DNA of 64,000 nucleotides from Clarkia xantiana subsp. parviflora (taxonomy: Eukaryota; Streptophyta; Magnoliopsida; Myrtales; Onagraceae): positions 23,785,001 through 23,849,000 of the forward strand of contig JAPTYO010000008.1 of assembly GCA_036873135.1 (NCBI GenBank), in the 5' to 3' direction. The notes under the pieces were generated by a model, which was not told where the DNA came from, made no database searches, and saw nothing but the letters and a program-made list of their open reading frames with translations. The translations under genes and the position numbers were made by a program. Each line of letters begins with the position of its first letter. The stretch's first letter is position 1. This document shows positions 54,583 to 64,000 of the stretch, in pieces.

Positions 54583-56215
54583 TGTAAGCATATGATAATG
54601 GGCGCCGTAATTGGTAGCCCATAATATGTATAGTTTACCTAATGAACTTGGGTGAATGTCACACTAGGGTAATTGGGCTAGACCCAAATCTCAATTGACA
54701 TGGGAGGCCCAAAATTGGGCCTCCCCAAGTACATAGGCGGCCGAAACTATAGTGTGGGGTAAAGTGGATTACTCCTTCTATAAATAAGAGGTGTTAGAGG
54801 ATTTTTAGGTTAATCATAATTCCCTCACAAGAGTATTTTAGAGAGAAAAACCCTCCTCCCACACCTAGTGTTTCGGCCGAACCATTTCCCTCACCAAGGG
54901 TGTGCCAAATTCTTTCGAGCAAACTCTCCAGAGATCTATCCCCGTGCCAAGAATCGATTAGAGGCTTTACTGTGGAGCTTGCACCACGTAGGGCTACTCT
55001 AACAAGAACCTCTACGGGTCCCGACCGGAGGATCGTGAACTCCTTCCAGAGAATATCTTGGGTCTACGGATCATCTTAAAGGTATGTGCGAATCTTCCGC
55101 TGCGTAATTCCGATTACTAGCATGTACTTTGTTTAAGTATCCGTAGTGATTACTCCCCGTAATATAACAGTGGTATCAGAGCCTGTGTTAGGTGTTCATG
55201 ATTTTGATAAATTGGTGTTCTTGAAGTTTAAAATTTAAAACCGAAATTTTTAAAAGGAAAATTTTAAAATTTCGATTTTTGAGGTTATTGGTGAATCCGA
55301 AATTTTCATGATGTATGTTCATGATCTTCAAGAAAAGTTTAATATTTATCAAAATCATACATTTGATTGTAGATCTTATTAAAATATGATATTGAAATTT
55401 GACCACTTGTTCCCAATTTTAGTGTTTGTGCCGAAACCCTAGGTGAATTACAAGGTAAAATTTTTACATTTTTAATCACCAAGGTGTAAGCATATGGTGA
55501 TGGGCGCCGTAATTGGTAGCCCATAATATGTATAGTTTACCTAATGAACTTGGGTAAATGTCACGTTAAGTTAATTGGGCTAGACCCAAATCTCAATTGA
55601 CATGGGAGGTCCAAAATTAGGCCTCACCAATACATAGGCCGGCCGAAATGTTTAGGTGGGGTAATGTGGACTTTTGTCCACTTTACTCCTCCTATAAATA
55701 AGAGGTTTTAGGGAATATTTTAGGGTTAATCATAATTCCATCACAAGAGTGTTTTAGAGAGAAAACCCTCCTCCCACACTAGCAAGTTTCGGCCGAACCT
55801 TGCATACACCAAGGGTGTGCCAAATTGCTTTCGAGCAACTCTCCGAAGATCCGTCCCCGTGTCAAGAATTGATCTGAGGCTTTGCTGTGGAGCTAACACC
55901 GCGTAGGGCTTCTTTCACAAGAACCTCTACGGGTTCCGTCTGGTGGATCGAGAACTCCCTCGTGCAAAGGATATAGGAATACGGTAAACTGTTGAGCTAT
56001 GTGTAACTCTTCCGCTGCGTAATTTCGATTACATTCACGTACCATGTTTTATTGTTTCCGTAGTGATAACTCCCATAGTCTAACAGTGGTATCAGAGCCT
56101 GTGTTAGGAGTTCATGATTTTGATACATTGGTGTTTTTGAAAATTTAAATTTTGGACCGAAATTTTAAAGTGTAAAATTTAAAATTTAAATTTCGATTTT
56201 TTAAGTGTAAGGGTG
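54583..56215 (+). mobile_element. TRIM-like LTR-internal-LTR-internal tandem array
   Basis: LTR copies at 54583-55169 and 55485-56085 begin TGTAAGCATATG and end AACA. Each is followed by TGGTATCAGAGCC (55171-55183 and 56087-56099), the Met-tRNA primer site, and then by the same internal start (TGTGTTAGG.GTTCATGATTTTGAT). The first internal segment is only about 315 bp and non-coding. The second stops being similar near 56215, and no third LTR follows. Each LTR contains TATAAATAAGAGG and GAGAGAAA..CCCTCCTCCCACA. The two LTRs are moderately diverged, so it is older than the copia at 14146. Confidence 0.8.
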
Positions 56216-56394
56216 GTCCGAAATATTGATGAGAGAGAGAAGGGGTCGCCGGAGATCTTCTGGCCACGCGAGGGCGGAGGACGACGGTGGTTGCCGGGCG
56301 GAGGTTGGCGACGTCGGAGCTCCGGCGGACCTGGGGGTGCTGGTCGGGGAAGAAGAATGAGGAGAAAGAATTTTTTTTTTTTTTTTAATATAAA
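56216..56394. other. GC-rich segment with a purine-rich strand
   Basis: GAGGACGACGGTGG.., GGCGGAGG.. text ends in a T-run at 56371. Minus strand encodes Pro-rich chance frames. Unassigned. Confidence 0.3.
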
Positions 56395-56853
56395 GCACAA
56401 AATGACAAAAACGCACGAATCCCAAGAAAAGTAGTCTATTATTCTCTATTGTGTTTTTCTGTCTGTTTACAATGTAGAAATGGACCCCTATTTATACTAA
56501 AAACCTAGCCTAGATTACAGATAAAATCTAAATAAAATAATGCTAACAGATAATTATCTTATAGATAATTCCTAGGGATATATATCTCAACAGATAATTA
56601 CCTTTAAATAAAAGATAATATCTGTAGATAAATACATTACAGATAATTGTCTACATATTAAAAAAAACTAATTATATTTATATTTTTAAATATTTCGAAA
56701 ATATTAAATATATTCAAAGTATTTTAAAATATATTTATACTAATTTCCTAATATGCACTTAAGCATTTCTTGGAGACTTCATGACTTGATGCGTCCGGAA
56801 TTGACGTATCATGTGTAACATCGTTACGTCCGGGTCAAAATCGAGTGTTTACA
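56395..56853 (-). repeat. Probable solitary LTR
   Basis: Read on the minus strand: a purine-rich GAGTGTGGAGTGAGGCT, then TGTAAACACTCGATTTTGAC as LTR start, a TATAAATAGGGGTCC TATA box (about 56498-56486) and AATAGAGAATAATAGAC poly(A)-signal-like words. Left boundary approximate; no partner found. Confidence 0.4.
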
Positions 56854-56859
56854 AGCCTC

Positions 56860-57560
56860 ACTCCACACTCCCTATCTGCTTACAATCAGCAAAATGGATG
56901 GAATATGGATATACTGAGAATAGAATGTAGAAGATTGACGAAAATCAAAACTATATGAAAAAAACAGAGGTCGTTGCTCACTAAAAACCCTAAAAACAGA
57001 GGTTGTTGTAGAAAATGGAGAAATGAAGAAATCATGAAGGCGGTTGCTCACTGTTGCGGCAAGGATCGGAGATCTCACCGGAGCAAAATGGAAGATCTAG
57101 ATGAAGATAACTACCACTGGGTTGATGCTGCTGCTGCCTTGGCTACTGCTCCACTGGTCGGGAATTGAAGCAATACCCCTGACAATGTGGATTATCAGTT
57201 AAGAAAGGAATAAAATTGAAACCGCAGTGCTCCCGAAACCGAGTGCAGGAACGAAACTTCAGGGGATTCTGGAGAGGAAATTGTCTCTCTCTACTTTCTA
57301 TGTCCTGACTTCACAATGGAGACAAAGAAGGAACCTGACGAAATAATGAAGAGTGAGGAGGCGTTACAGAAGCGAGCGTGCGACGCCTGTAGACCTTGTT
57401 CATTCGTAGAAGGGCCACGGGTACACGTTGCAACGTTTGGAGATGAGAATGCAACGTTTAGGGGTGAGGGTCACTTCCTCTTTTATAGATGTTGTAGATT
57501 TTCTGAATAGTTTTATAACATATTGTAATATTATTTTTGCTAGGAACCCGAAGTCTTAAG
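56860..57560 (+). other. Unassigned moderately GC-rich region
   Basis: Short open stretches such as METKKEPDEIMKSEEALQKR (57316) with two Cys pairs (CDACRPC, FYRCCRF) are seen, but none shows a family signature or splice continuity. Might be the interior of the element ending at the LTR at 56853. Confidence 0.25.
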
Positions 57561-58430
57561 AGACTACATAGCATGGAGAAAAAAATCAATGAAAACATCA
57601 ATATTCAGTAAAAAAAAAAAAACAACTTAAAAAAAAAAAAAAATCTTGAAGATTCCTTGACTTCTTGCTCTTGAGTATTACTTTCGGTATTTCCCTTAAG
57701 TAAGTTCTTGTATGTAGAGAGAGAAAGGAAGAGCTCTCTTTATAGAGAGATAGTGATCGACCTTAAATGAATGAGAAGATGAGTTATTTATAGAGGTCCT
57801 AACCTTGAATAGGGCTTAACCCTGTATAGGTTTGTCCTTATCTGGGATTGTTAACTTGTTAATCATGGAGTGTTCTATGATAAGCTTGATGCTCGCTATC
57901 AGAGGGGATACATTGTAGTCTTTAATCACCTTGATATTCGTGTCGAGACGAGTAGCTCATCTATCATTCTACCTCCGGTGGTATATTACACTCGGGGCAT
58001 CGTATAGTCTGAACTGAGTTATTTCCGTTTGGACCACTCTTCGGTCCGAGCGGGACATTCCGCTCGGACCCTACAGTATATAGAGCCTCAATTTATCTTC
58101 CTTTAGGGACTTAGTCATCTTCGTGGCGTCATTCGTACATTTCCTTCATCAGGCTCTCTATTTCATATGACTTGAGGTCGTGTTCTTCAATCGTCTATAT
58201 ATATAGCCATTAGTTAATCTTAATATGTTACACTTTAGTAAAACGCATTCTCATACCTCATTTAATTTTCTTAATGTTAGTGTTGTAATAATCTTTATAT
58301 GAACCTTGAAGTCTTAGTGTTAGTACTGTATTAGTTTAGATATTTTATGTGTTGAATTCAGATTAATCTTAGTTTCTCAGTTGTGTTTGAAATAAGATTG
58401 TTTTAATAGTTTATGAATATAATTTAAAAA
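57561..58430. other. LTR-like non-coding sequence, minus orientation
   Basis: Minus strand has TATAAATAAC (57788) and a leader rich in TCTCTATAAAGAGAGCTCTTC; CGGTCCGAGCGG (58025-58070) occurs as a short hairpin around ACATTCC. This resembles promoter and leader of an LTR, but no second copy, primer site or duplication was found. Confidence 0.3.
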
Positions 58431-58432
58431 TA

Positions 58433-59254
58433 GGGTTAAAAGGTCTTTTGGTACAACATGTTTGAAAGAAATTGGCTTTTAGTGCAACATTTGTTTTGTA
58501 GACTTTTGGTGCAATATGTACGTTTTTACTTTGTAAAATTTTGGTGCATCTGTTTGTTGAACTTTAATTTTGACCGTTAAGTACCCATGTGCAAGTCACG
58601 TGACTTACCCTTAATTTTCATTTTTTTTTTCAATTTAGTTCTGATTGTTTTCTTCTCAGTCATTCATTTTTCTTCCGATCACAACAAATTGGGGTCGAAC
58701 GACTCATATAAGAGTCGTCCGGAAATAATTGGGAAAAGAAGAGCCAGATCAGAGCTATGTGGCTCCAACCAAAGCTCTGTGGCTCAGACCAGATCCATAA
58801 AGGACCTAGTAGGAGCGCTCTATGGGTCTAGTCGGAGCGACAAAGCTCCGATCTGGAGCTCTGTCGCTCCGACCAGAGCCACAGTGCTCCAATTGGGGCC
58901 CTTCGTGGCCCAATTAGGCTCAGACGACTCCGATTATAGCCATTTGGCCCGGATTAGTGGTGGCCGACAGACTTTGGTGGTGGTTGGAAAACTTGGTTAG
59001 TGGTTGGAAGAAAAGTGGCTGACTGAAGAAAATAAACTGAACAAAAATAAAACTTAAGGGGAAGTTACGTGATGGGTACTTAACGCTGAAAACTAACAGT
59101 CAATTAACGGATGCACCAATAGTCTATAAAGTGCAAACGTATTGCATCAAAAGTCCACAAAGTGCAAACATATTGCACCAAAAGTCTACAAAAATGTTGC
59201 ACCAAAAGCTAATTTTAATCAAACTTGTTGTACCAAAAGACCATTTATTAACCC
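58433..59254. mobile_element. Mutator-like/foldback element with about 190-bp inverted arms
   Basis: Ends GGGTTAAAAGGTCTTTTGGT and its near complement ACCAAAAGACC..TTAACCC. Arms carry TTTTGGTGCAA/TTGCACCAAAA words and GTTAAGTACCCA(T/C). The middle (58690-58970) is GC-rich with repeated GCTC(T/C)G(T)..GCTCC words. No target duplication matched, so the exact ends are uncertain. Confidence 0.65.
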
Positions 59255-59491
59255 AAAAATGGGTATACAAGTAAAACTATGGTGAGAAACTCTGTTATGG
59301 ATATAGTTATTGTACTAACAAATATATTAATAATGGTTATACTTTATAGTTATGGTATGTGGGCAAAAAAAATATTATACGGTTGTGGTATTTTCAAACT
59401 ATATCATAACCTAACCATTAACAACCCTAATATAACATTCTATAATATTTGACTAATAGACGACCACAATAGGAATATAAATACGCATACA

Positions 59492-60180
59492 TCTACTATA
59501 CCAATATATAATATGAATTGTGTCCTCACCCCCAAATGACACTTAATATCCAAAATGTACAATATCCTGGCCGATCTGACATTTTATCAGACCAGCCCGT
59601 TTACAACCGACCCGGTCCAGACTGTCTATAGTCTAAACAATCGCGTCACCAAGAAAACAACAAAAAATCACGACTCTATGGTTCTGCCTGACAAGTGACA
59701 ACGCTCTCTGCTTCTGCCCAAATTGATCGCCACCGTTCATGTACAACCGCCGCTCCCATCTGTCCGCCACCAACCCGCTCCTACTTTCAACCCACCTCGC
59801 CCGTTCGCCTGACCAATTTTGCTACTTCAATCCGCCCACCCAAAGCCACCCGTCTGATTCCGGCCACCCAACTCTGATTCCGGCCACTCACCTGTGATTC
59901 CGCGCCACTTCACATCTGATTCCAGCCACCCACATCTGATTCAGTGTTGACCTGATTCCAGCGATTTGGAGCATTTGGTGGTTAATTTAGGAAATTTCAA
60001 ATTTATTTGGTCATGTGACCAACATATGACCATATTATGTTAAATTTAATCCAAAATTTGACGAAGATACCAAAATAGCAAAATAGTTGAAACCTGAGAC
60101 AGTAGAAAGTAACAATTTAATCATGAGACAACAAATTGACACATTGGGTAAATCTGAGACGCTAAATATGTTATTTTCCC
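59492..60180. other. Helitron-like 5' end fused to a Mutator-like right arm
   Basis: 59492 on: A|TCTACTATACCAATATATAA and GTGTCCTCACCCCCAAATGA match the Helitron 5' end at 51838. From about 59960 to 60180 the text (TGTTAAATTTAATCCAAAAT, GAGACA..AAATTGACACATTGGG, ending ATTTTCCC) matches a Mutator-like right arm with no left arm. 59690-59950 has Pro/Ser-type CGCC(A/C)CC and four GATTC.GCCAC repeats. No gene. Confidence 0.4.
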
Positions 60181-60374
60181 TATATATATATATCATATAC
60201 ATATTACACTGTTTTGTTTTGTCCTTTCTCTAGGCTCCTAAAAAAAATGTACCTTAGCATTGATGAAAGGTGTGTATTAACATGGTTTGAAGGTGTATGT
60301 ACACTATTTGGCCAAAAAAAAAAAAAGGTGTATGTACACTATTGTAAAAAATGGCAGTGCATGACAATTGACAT

Positions 60375-60934
60375 TAGGGGTGGCAATTCGTGCTATCGTG
60401 CGTGTCAATAATCATGTCGTGCTAAACTTACTGAACACGAACACGCACGGTAAGCTTATCGTGCCACGTTTTACAAACACGAACACGGCACGAATATTTT
60501 CGTGCGTGTTCGTGTCGTGCTATCGTGTTGTATAAGGATATACATTTGTACATCTCTATACGAGATCTTTAAGCAAAAATCAAAATAATGAACTCCATAT
60601 ATAAAAATACTATGAATTAATATGTCAGTATTCATAAGTTAATAATATAGAGTTTACAAACACTAAAATTAAACCACTAATTGGAGTTTTTAAAGGTAAC
60701 AAATAAGAATTGTTCAAAAAATACTTAAGAATTACTCTTAATAGTACAACTTTATCGTGCTATCGTGCGTGTCGTGTTATGATACTCAAACACGAACACA
60801 ACAAGGAAGTTATGTCGTGTTAATCGTGTTCGTGCTATCGTGTTATCGTTCTTCCATATGCTAGCACGAACACGTTTTTTTTTCGTACGTGTTCGTGTCG
60901 TGCTATCGTGTCGTGTCACAAATTGCCAGCCCTA
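60375..60934. mobile_element. hAT-type element (CGTGTTCGTG-arm type)
   Basis: 560 bp, ends TAGGGGTGGCAATT and AATTGCCAGCCCTA, flanks ATTGACAT (60367-60374) and ATTGACCT (60935-60942), seven of eight matching. Arms are GTGCGTGTTCGTGTCGTGC / ACGAACACG words, middle AT-rich. Confidence 0.8.
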
Positions 60935-61105
60935 ATTGACCTACATTAATCTCAGACAGTACGAGTTTGTATGGCTTATGATCTGCAAGTGAAGTTGGGT
61001 ATTAATTCTTCATTGTGAGCATAAAATGTTGTCATATATTATATATAGAAATGTTGTCAATTTACTTTATCATGACACGTGGCAGATTTTGGTGGTTGAT
61101 AATTA

Positions 61106-61484
61106 TGTTAAATTTCACATTGGGCCGAGTCAAACCCAACGGACTAACATAGAGCAACCATTTTCACAAGTAAGGTTCCATCCTAAAACCAATTGGTAAT
61201 AGGAGGAGGTAGCCCACATACTTATATAGTTGCTCTAATTACTTAAACCCATCGGTGTGGGACTTTCTCATGGTGGAGATACTTTTGGAGACTTCAACAC
61301 TCCCCGCACCATGAGGACTCTATTATGGCACCGGTTTTTTCAAATCCGGACGGGTTGGGACTTAATTTCAACAAAGTCCACCCACTCTCACGCCAGGCCC
61401 GACCCGGTAACCTTGTACGTGGAGCCAACAAAAGGGACAAACCGAACTCCGCCTATCGGAACCAGGCTCTGATACCATGTTAAA
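61106..61484 (-). mobile_element. TRIM remnant: 3' LTR, purine tract, short interior, primer site
   Basis: On the minus strand: primer site TGGTATCAGAGCC (61478-61466), an interior of about 160 bp, purine tract GTGCGGGGAG (61309-61300), LTR from TGTTGAAGTC (61299) to TTTAACA (61106), 194 bp. The 5' LTR is reduced to its last bases (TTTAACA). The tiny interior with primer site and purine tract is diagnostic of TRIM elements. Confidence 0.65.
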
Positions 61485-61485
61485 G

Positions 61486-61725
61486 ATGGCCAAAAACCCC
61501 ATGTTTCATGAGAGAACAAAACACATTGAGCTTGATTGCCATTTCACTAGGCATCACATTGAGTCAAGAGCCATTGTTGCTATTCATGTTGCTTCGAGGG
61601 ATCAAGTAGCTGACTTGCTCACCAAGGCTCTAGTGAAGAGGCAGCACATTGCTCTCCTCAAATTATATGGGATAAAAGATGTGTTCCATGAAAAGGGAGG
61701 AGATGAGAAAGGTGGGGGGATATAG
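61486..61725 (+). pseudogene. Ty1/copia RNase H C-terminal fragment
   Basis: Plus-strand frame MAKNPMFHERTKHIELDCHF, then VASRDQVADLLTKALVKRQH and a stop: the end of copia RNase H, with its conserved HERTKHI and (Q)LADLLTK blocks. Catalytic residues upstream are missing. It abuts the TRIM primer site, so the join is a recombination scar. The usual copia purine tract may be GGTGGGGGG at 61712-61720. Confidence 0.75.
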
Positions 61726-61950
61726 GATAGGACATTATGATTGCACACTATGTTTGCACAATATTAACATAATACTTGTGCTGTGTTTGCACAATGCTTG
61801 TATATGTCTACACAATGCACAACAAGAATTTGTGTATATTGTGGCGACTTCTATAGCGATGATACATTGTCCTCGCTATTATCATGTCTATTGCGAGGAT
61901 TTATACAATTCGTTGCATATTATGTTGACACGATAAGAACATCATCGCAA
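61726..61950. other. Degenerate TTTGCACAAT/CTACACAATG words
   Basis: Short repeated GCACA(A)T words (61744-61830), then TATTGTGGCGACTTC leading into the 152-bp array. No gene. Confidence 0.35.
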
Positions 61951-62412
61951 TATTCAGTTGCGACAACATGTCCTCGCAGTAAAAAAATGTTGCGACGACA
62001 CCAAATCTATTGCAATGATCACATATCCTCGCAATAAAGTTGGTATATTGCGATAATATGTAATATCCAATTGCGACGATTGATTCTTGCAATAACAAAT
62101 TTCCCACAAAATATTCGACATAATTTTTTTAGGGCAAGCAATTGCGACGATGTCAAATATATTACAAGGACCACATATCCACGCAATACAATAGGTATAT
62201 TGCGACGATATGCAGTATCCAATTGCGACGACTAGTTCTCGCAATGATAAATTTTCTTCCTAAATTTTTGAATTAATTTTTTGGGACTAGCAATTGCGAC
62301 GATATCAATTCTATTGCGAGAAACACATATCCCCATATTATAGTATGTATATTGTGACGATATGTTCTCTCCAATTGCGACGATTATGTCTTGCAATAAC
62401 AAAGTTTCACTC
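61951..62412. repeat. 152-bp tandem repeat with TTGCGACGA words
   Basis: TTGCGACGA(C/T) at about 61990, 62142 and 62294 marks three copies with an exact 152-bp period. Each copy contains CACATATCC(T/A)CGCAATA, GTATATTG(C)GA(C/T)GATATG and CCAATTGCGACGA. Such TTGCGAC(G) words are common as subterminal repeats of plant CACTA transposons; the termini are not seen. Confidence 0.75.
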
Positions 62413-62935
62413 TTGGCAAAAAAAAAAAAAGTTTCACTAAACCCTAAATCTCAAAAAATCTTAAACCTTAAAACCTTTTTGTTTGGCCAATTGAAACCTT
62501 AAAATTTAAACCCTTAAAACCTTAAGATTTAAATCCTATATTTTTAAAAAAAAAATTATAAAACATTAAACCTTAAAGTCTAAACCTTAAAATTAAATTT
62601 AAACCTTATAAGAATGAACATTAGATCGAGTCAACAATCACTAAACCTTAAACTTTATAAGCCTTATAGCCTTATACCCTAAACAATAAACCTTAAAATT
62701 AAATTTATACTTATAACCATAAACAGATAATCATAAACATTAAACTCTAAAAAAATTTAAATTAACCTCAAACCTTAAAAGTCTAAACCATAAAATTAAA
62801 CTTAAATCTTATTATCCTCCTTAAACATTATAAGTCTATATAATTTTAAACCTTAAAATTAACCTTAAATCTTATTATCCTAAATCTTAAATTGTGAACC
62901 TCAAACACAAAATAAAAAAATAAAAAAATCAAACT
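62413..62935. repeat. Degenerate telomere-like AAACCTTAAA sequence
   Basis: Over 500 bp composed of AAACCCTAAA, AAACCTTAAA and TTAAACCTTA variants at irregular spacing, with few other words. Only occasional units match the plant telomere repeat CCCTAAA exactly (first at 62438). No gene. Confidence 0.55.
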
Positions 62936-63240
62936 TATTTAAAAAAAAAACTATAACCGTAAGCATTTTGCGGAGAAATCCTCATACAATATACTATTAT
63001 CTTATAATGAAGTATTAAATTATTACCAAAAAAAAATTATTATTGTCAAAGAATAACCTTAACATTTTAGAGCAACCAAAAAAGGTTTTTTTTTTTTTGC
63101 CAACAACCGAAAAAGGTATTTACGTATTTAACTTTAAGTTATTATTTAATTTATTTCCATTTATCACAATTCAATATTTATGTGATTAAAGAAATTAATT
63201 TATGATTGTAAAAAAAAAAAGCTAAAAAAAGAAGTTTTCT
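62936..63240. other. AT-rich spacer
   Basis: Low-complexity A and T runs, no gene or element boundary recognised. Confidence 0.4.
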
Positions 63241-64000
63241 TTTGGCTAAAAAAAGAAGTTAAATTATTTCCTTTGTTTAAGACTGCAGAGAAAACAAACT
63301 CAACCATTCTTCCCAGACTCTGGAACATCAGAGAGAGCCACTTATTCGCAGCTTCCGCCCAAGGTCCTCCTGTTGTCATCTTGAAGTCACCGTGTTCGTC
63401 CGTCAGGGCCTCACACCCAGCTGTCCAACCGCACGCCACAGGTAGTCCCTCCTAGTTTTCACTGGTAAATGATTATATTCGTTGATTCGTGTTGGTGAAA
63501 TTTTTGCGTCTCTGTCCTCATCGTTCTTTGTTGTATATAAATTTGAGATGATATTGTATAGATATGGCAATGTGATTACAGAGAATTCTTGGACCCACTA
63601 ACCGATTAAAATTTATGCATGCTGAAATTTTAGGTAAATAACAAATAAAGAAAAAAATGTCCATGGTCGGCGCTCCTTTCCTGCTAATAAATTACATAGA
63701 AAATGCGTTTTTTTGTCCAATATCAGTTAACGATCAGGCTTGACTGTATATCGTGAGTGTGTAATCTTGAATTTTATCGATTTAATCTCATTATGTTCAT
63801 CCCGTTTAATCAGTATGGAATTGATGAATTTATTAAACTAGTGAAATTGAATTGTTTCTTCTACAATTAAGAACTCGTGGAACTCTGTTTTGACTGCTCA
63901 AAATAAATATGTCAGAAATCTAATTTTATATACTTATTTGTCATCATGTTTGACCTGGTGTGTAGTTTAAGGTGATATAATGCTGATCATATTTTAAAAA
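63241..64000 (+). other. Possible first exon of a gene continuing beyond the window
   Basis: 63280-63440 is clearly richer in GC than its flanks and ends at CGCCACAG|GTAGTCCC, a donor-like junction followed by intron-like T-rich sequence to the window end. A plus-strand frame runs across it (TILPRLWNIRESHLFAASAQ) but no ATG context or known domain is evident, so it may be a leader exon. 63441-64000 shows nothing else. Confidence 0.3.

Noticed and set aside
57561..58200. Full LTR with boundaries
   Set aside because: TATA and leader-like words but no second copy or primer site, so listed only as LTR-like.

Overview
This window looks like nuclear DNA of a flowering plant, most likely a eudicot. 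It is AT-rich. Its two well-supported genes have short GT-AG introns, and almost everything else is plant transposable elements: Ty1/copia and Ty3/gypsy LTR elements, TRIM-like elements, hAT and Mutator-like non-autonomous elements, and Helitrons. No rRNA, tRNA, CRISPR array or bacterial operon is visible.

Host genes. (1) 6225-8143, minus strand: a nine-exon gene for a predicted 335-residue RNA-binding protein (N-terminal RRM, Arg/Asp/Glu-rich middle, C-terminal coiled coil). (2) 10165-11831, minus strand: a two-exon F-box protein of 412 residues. (3) 50376-50495, plus strand: a possible 39-residue acidic peptide gene behind a TATA box. (4) 63250-63440: a possible first exon of a gene that runs off the right edge. 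All other long reading frames belong to mobile elements or are chance frames.

Layout. 445-3727 is a gypsy (Tat-like) relic whose two LTRs are inverted. 4153-4732, 8345-9337, 12774-13214 and 13234-14042 are hAT-type elements, most with 8-bp target duplications. 14146-20216 is a copia-type element with two nearly identical LTRs, a tRNA-Met-type primer site, a 5-bp target duplication and no coding sequence. 20629-21701 is a 1.07-kb near-palindrome. 22960-24165 is a broken copia gag-protease-integrase. 24304-25113 is a Mutator-like element with a perfect 9-bp duplication. 25152-27283 is a probable Helitron with two hAT elements nested in one another. A decayed copia polyprotein (about 31150-35932, continuing at 46723-47690) is split by a young 10.8-kb gypsy element (35933-46722, target duplication GGGCC).

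The most interesting object is that 10.8-kb element. It encodes Gag, a protease and then a second, diverged Gag-like module in the same frame, with no reverse transcriptase or integrase. On the opposite strand it carries a multi-exon gene resembling the antisense genes of Tat/Retand-type retrotransposons. That gene is preceded by seven 19-bp tandem repeats, six of which carry a TTGAC core on the antisense-gene strand. The element must borrow pol from a relative, and it may run sense and antisense transcription programmes from different promoters.

The right third (47.7-64 kb) holds mostly repeats: Helitron ends, a perfect-TSD Mutator-like element, an LTR-internal-LTR-internal tandem array, a TRIM remnant next to a copia RNase H fragment, 152-bp TTGCGACGA repeats and degenerate telomere-like AAACCTTAAA sequence. 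Exon boundaries and domain names were read by eye; no database search was run.
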